Source: Enterococcus_E cecorum_B (GTDB taxonomy: Bacteria > Bacillota > Bacilli > Lactobacillales > Enterococcaceae). Taken from it: a stretch of DNA of 41,655 bases. Positions within the stretch are counted from its first letter, which is position 1; each line of letters starts with the position of its first letter. The stretch spans positions 1 through 41,655 of the forward strand of contig CAMMST010000017.1 of NCBI GenBank assembly GCA_946499615.1, written 5' to 3'. The notes under the pieces were generated by a model, which searched no databases, was not told the DNA's origin, and saw only the letters and a list, made by a program, of their open reading frames with translations. Position numbers and translations under genes: made by a program. This document shows positions 40,873-41,655 of the stretch, in pieces.

Positions 40873-41655
40873 TTAACCTTCTTTCACTTTAAAATATTTT
40901 TCATAATCTTCTTCATACTTTTTATAGACATATTTCATTAATAGATAGTGTCTTAAAGAACGATCTTTCTTATAAAATAATGTTGAACCGTATTTGCCTT
41001 GCGCTAATAAATCTAATCCTCTTTGTTTATCTGGACCATCTTTGGCATATTTTTTAAAAATGGATAACGGCACATTCAACCATAATTTAGCATGTTCTCC
41101 CTGCGCTCGGCCAAAGATTGTCTTTTCAAACGGTTTATTGAAAATTAAATCTTCTGTAATAAACTTGGCTAAATTTAACCCATTTAAAGTCACAAAGAAG
41201 CTACTACGGCCTTGACGCAAATTAATTTCAAATAATTTGAATATGCCATCGCGGCTATCATATTTCATATCAAAATTCGCAAAACCAACATAGTTAATAC
41301 GTTTTAAAAATTGTGCAACATCATGATAGATTTGCTCATTTTCATCTGGTAAAATCACGGTATAATTTCCCACTGAACCAGGCGCAGGATCTTCTAATAA
41401 CGGATGACCTAAACACATCATACGAACATTATGCTCATGATCGACATAGACGTTAAGCACACGCATATTACTATCATCGCCTGGAATGAAGTCTTGCACA
41501 ATCATCTCACTGGTATAGCCAGCTTGATAAATTCGTTCAACAATAATTTCGAATTCTTTCCGGTTATCAATAATAAATGCTTTTTTACGTCCTTCAAAGT
41601 CAATTGACAACCATTCGACACTATTTGCCGGTTTCAGTGCCACTGGAAAATCAAA
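40873..41655 (-). CDS. ATP-grasp D-aspartate ligase (peptidoglycan bridge), partial (N-terminus beyond right edge)
   Basis: The C-terminal 260 residues of an ATP-grasp carboxylate-amine ligase; the frame stays open through the right edge. Visible parts are a VALKPANS strand, the MIVQDFIPGDDSNMRV nucleotide loop, GFANFDMKYD and the metal/ATP site EINLRQGRSSF. These resemble the D-aspartate ligase of Enterococcus faecium (Aslfm) and its lactococcal relative, which attach D-Asp to the lysine of the UDP-MurNAc-pentapeptide. The racemase beside it supports that substrate. The N-terminal third is not in the window. Confidence 0.88.
   Translation of the reverse strand, partial: FDFPVALKPANSVEWLSIDFEGRKKAFIIDNRKEFEIIVERIYQAGYTSEMIVQDFIPGDDSNMRVLNVYVDHEHNVRMMCLGHPLLEDPAPGSVGNYTVILPDENEQIYHDVAQFLKRINYVGFANFDMKYDSRDGIFKLFEINLRQGRSSFFVTLNGLNLAKFITEDLIFNKPFEKTIFGRAQGEHAKLWLNVPLSIFKKYAKDGPDKQRGLDLLAQGKYGSTLFYKKDRSLRHYLLMKYVYKKYEEDYEKYFKVKEG

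Overview
The window reads as the chromosome of a low-GC Gram-positive coccus or rod of the Lactobacillales, most likely Enterococcaceae or a close relative. The grounds are strong purine-rich ribosome binding sites, an LPXTG surface protein, the conserved Firmicute modules clpX-ysxC, cdaA-cdaR-glmM and rapZ-yvcK-whiA, and an aspartate racemase next to a D-aspartate-ligase-like ATP-grasp enzyme, the pair that makes L-Lys-D-Asp type peptidoglycan bridges in enterococci, lactococci and some lactobacilli. Almost all genes lie on the minus strand. The species cannot be named from the sequence alone.

Positions 1-12.7 kb form an accessory, surface-oriented region. It holds the N-terminal 1,426 residues of a very large secreted subtilisin-like protease with FIVAR-type repeats (the gene runs off the left edge), a HigB/HigA-type toxin-antitoxin pair, a 1,416-residue MucBP-repeat LPXTG adhesin with a 552-bp tandem duplication, a TetR-family regulator, about 580 bp of very AT-rich non-coding DNA, and a single-gene ABC exporter.

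Positions 12.7-24.7 kb hold the fructose operon fruR-fruK-fruA with a cre-like site upstream, a CorA-like magnesium channel facing the other way with a 52-residue unknown protein behind it, ysxC and clpX, a COG2426 membrane protein, trigger factor, and a four-gene unit (84-residue unknown, SppA, RDD protein, TPR-like protein) that resembles an extended version of the Bacillus SppA-SppI pair.

Positions 24.8-32.6 kb collect amino-sugar, lipoate and c-di-AMP genes. glmS (plus strand) has two identical NagR-like half-operators around its promoter. Next come a lipoate mini-operon (free-standing lipoyl domain, LipA, LplA) and cdaA-cdaR-glmM. Thus glutamine:fructose-6-phosphate amidotransferase and phosphoglucosamine mutase, consecutive steps of UDP-GlcNAc synthesis, sit only about 2.5 kb apart.

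Positions 32.7-41.7 kb hold a pyruvate:ferredoxin oxidoreductase with an unusual charged C-terminal tail, a divergent DsbA-like thiol protein, rapZ-yvcK-whiA, and the racemase/D-aspartate ligase pair, the latter cut by the right edge. I saw no rRNA, tRNA, CRISPR, transposase or phage genes. The items most worth following up are the lipoyl-domain/LipA/LplA operon, the extended SppA operon and the paired operators at glmS.
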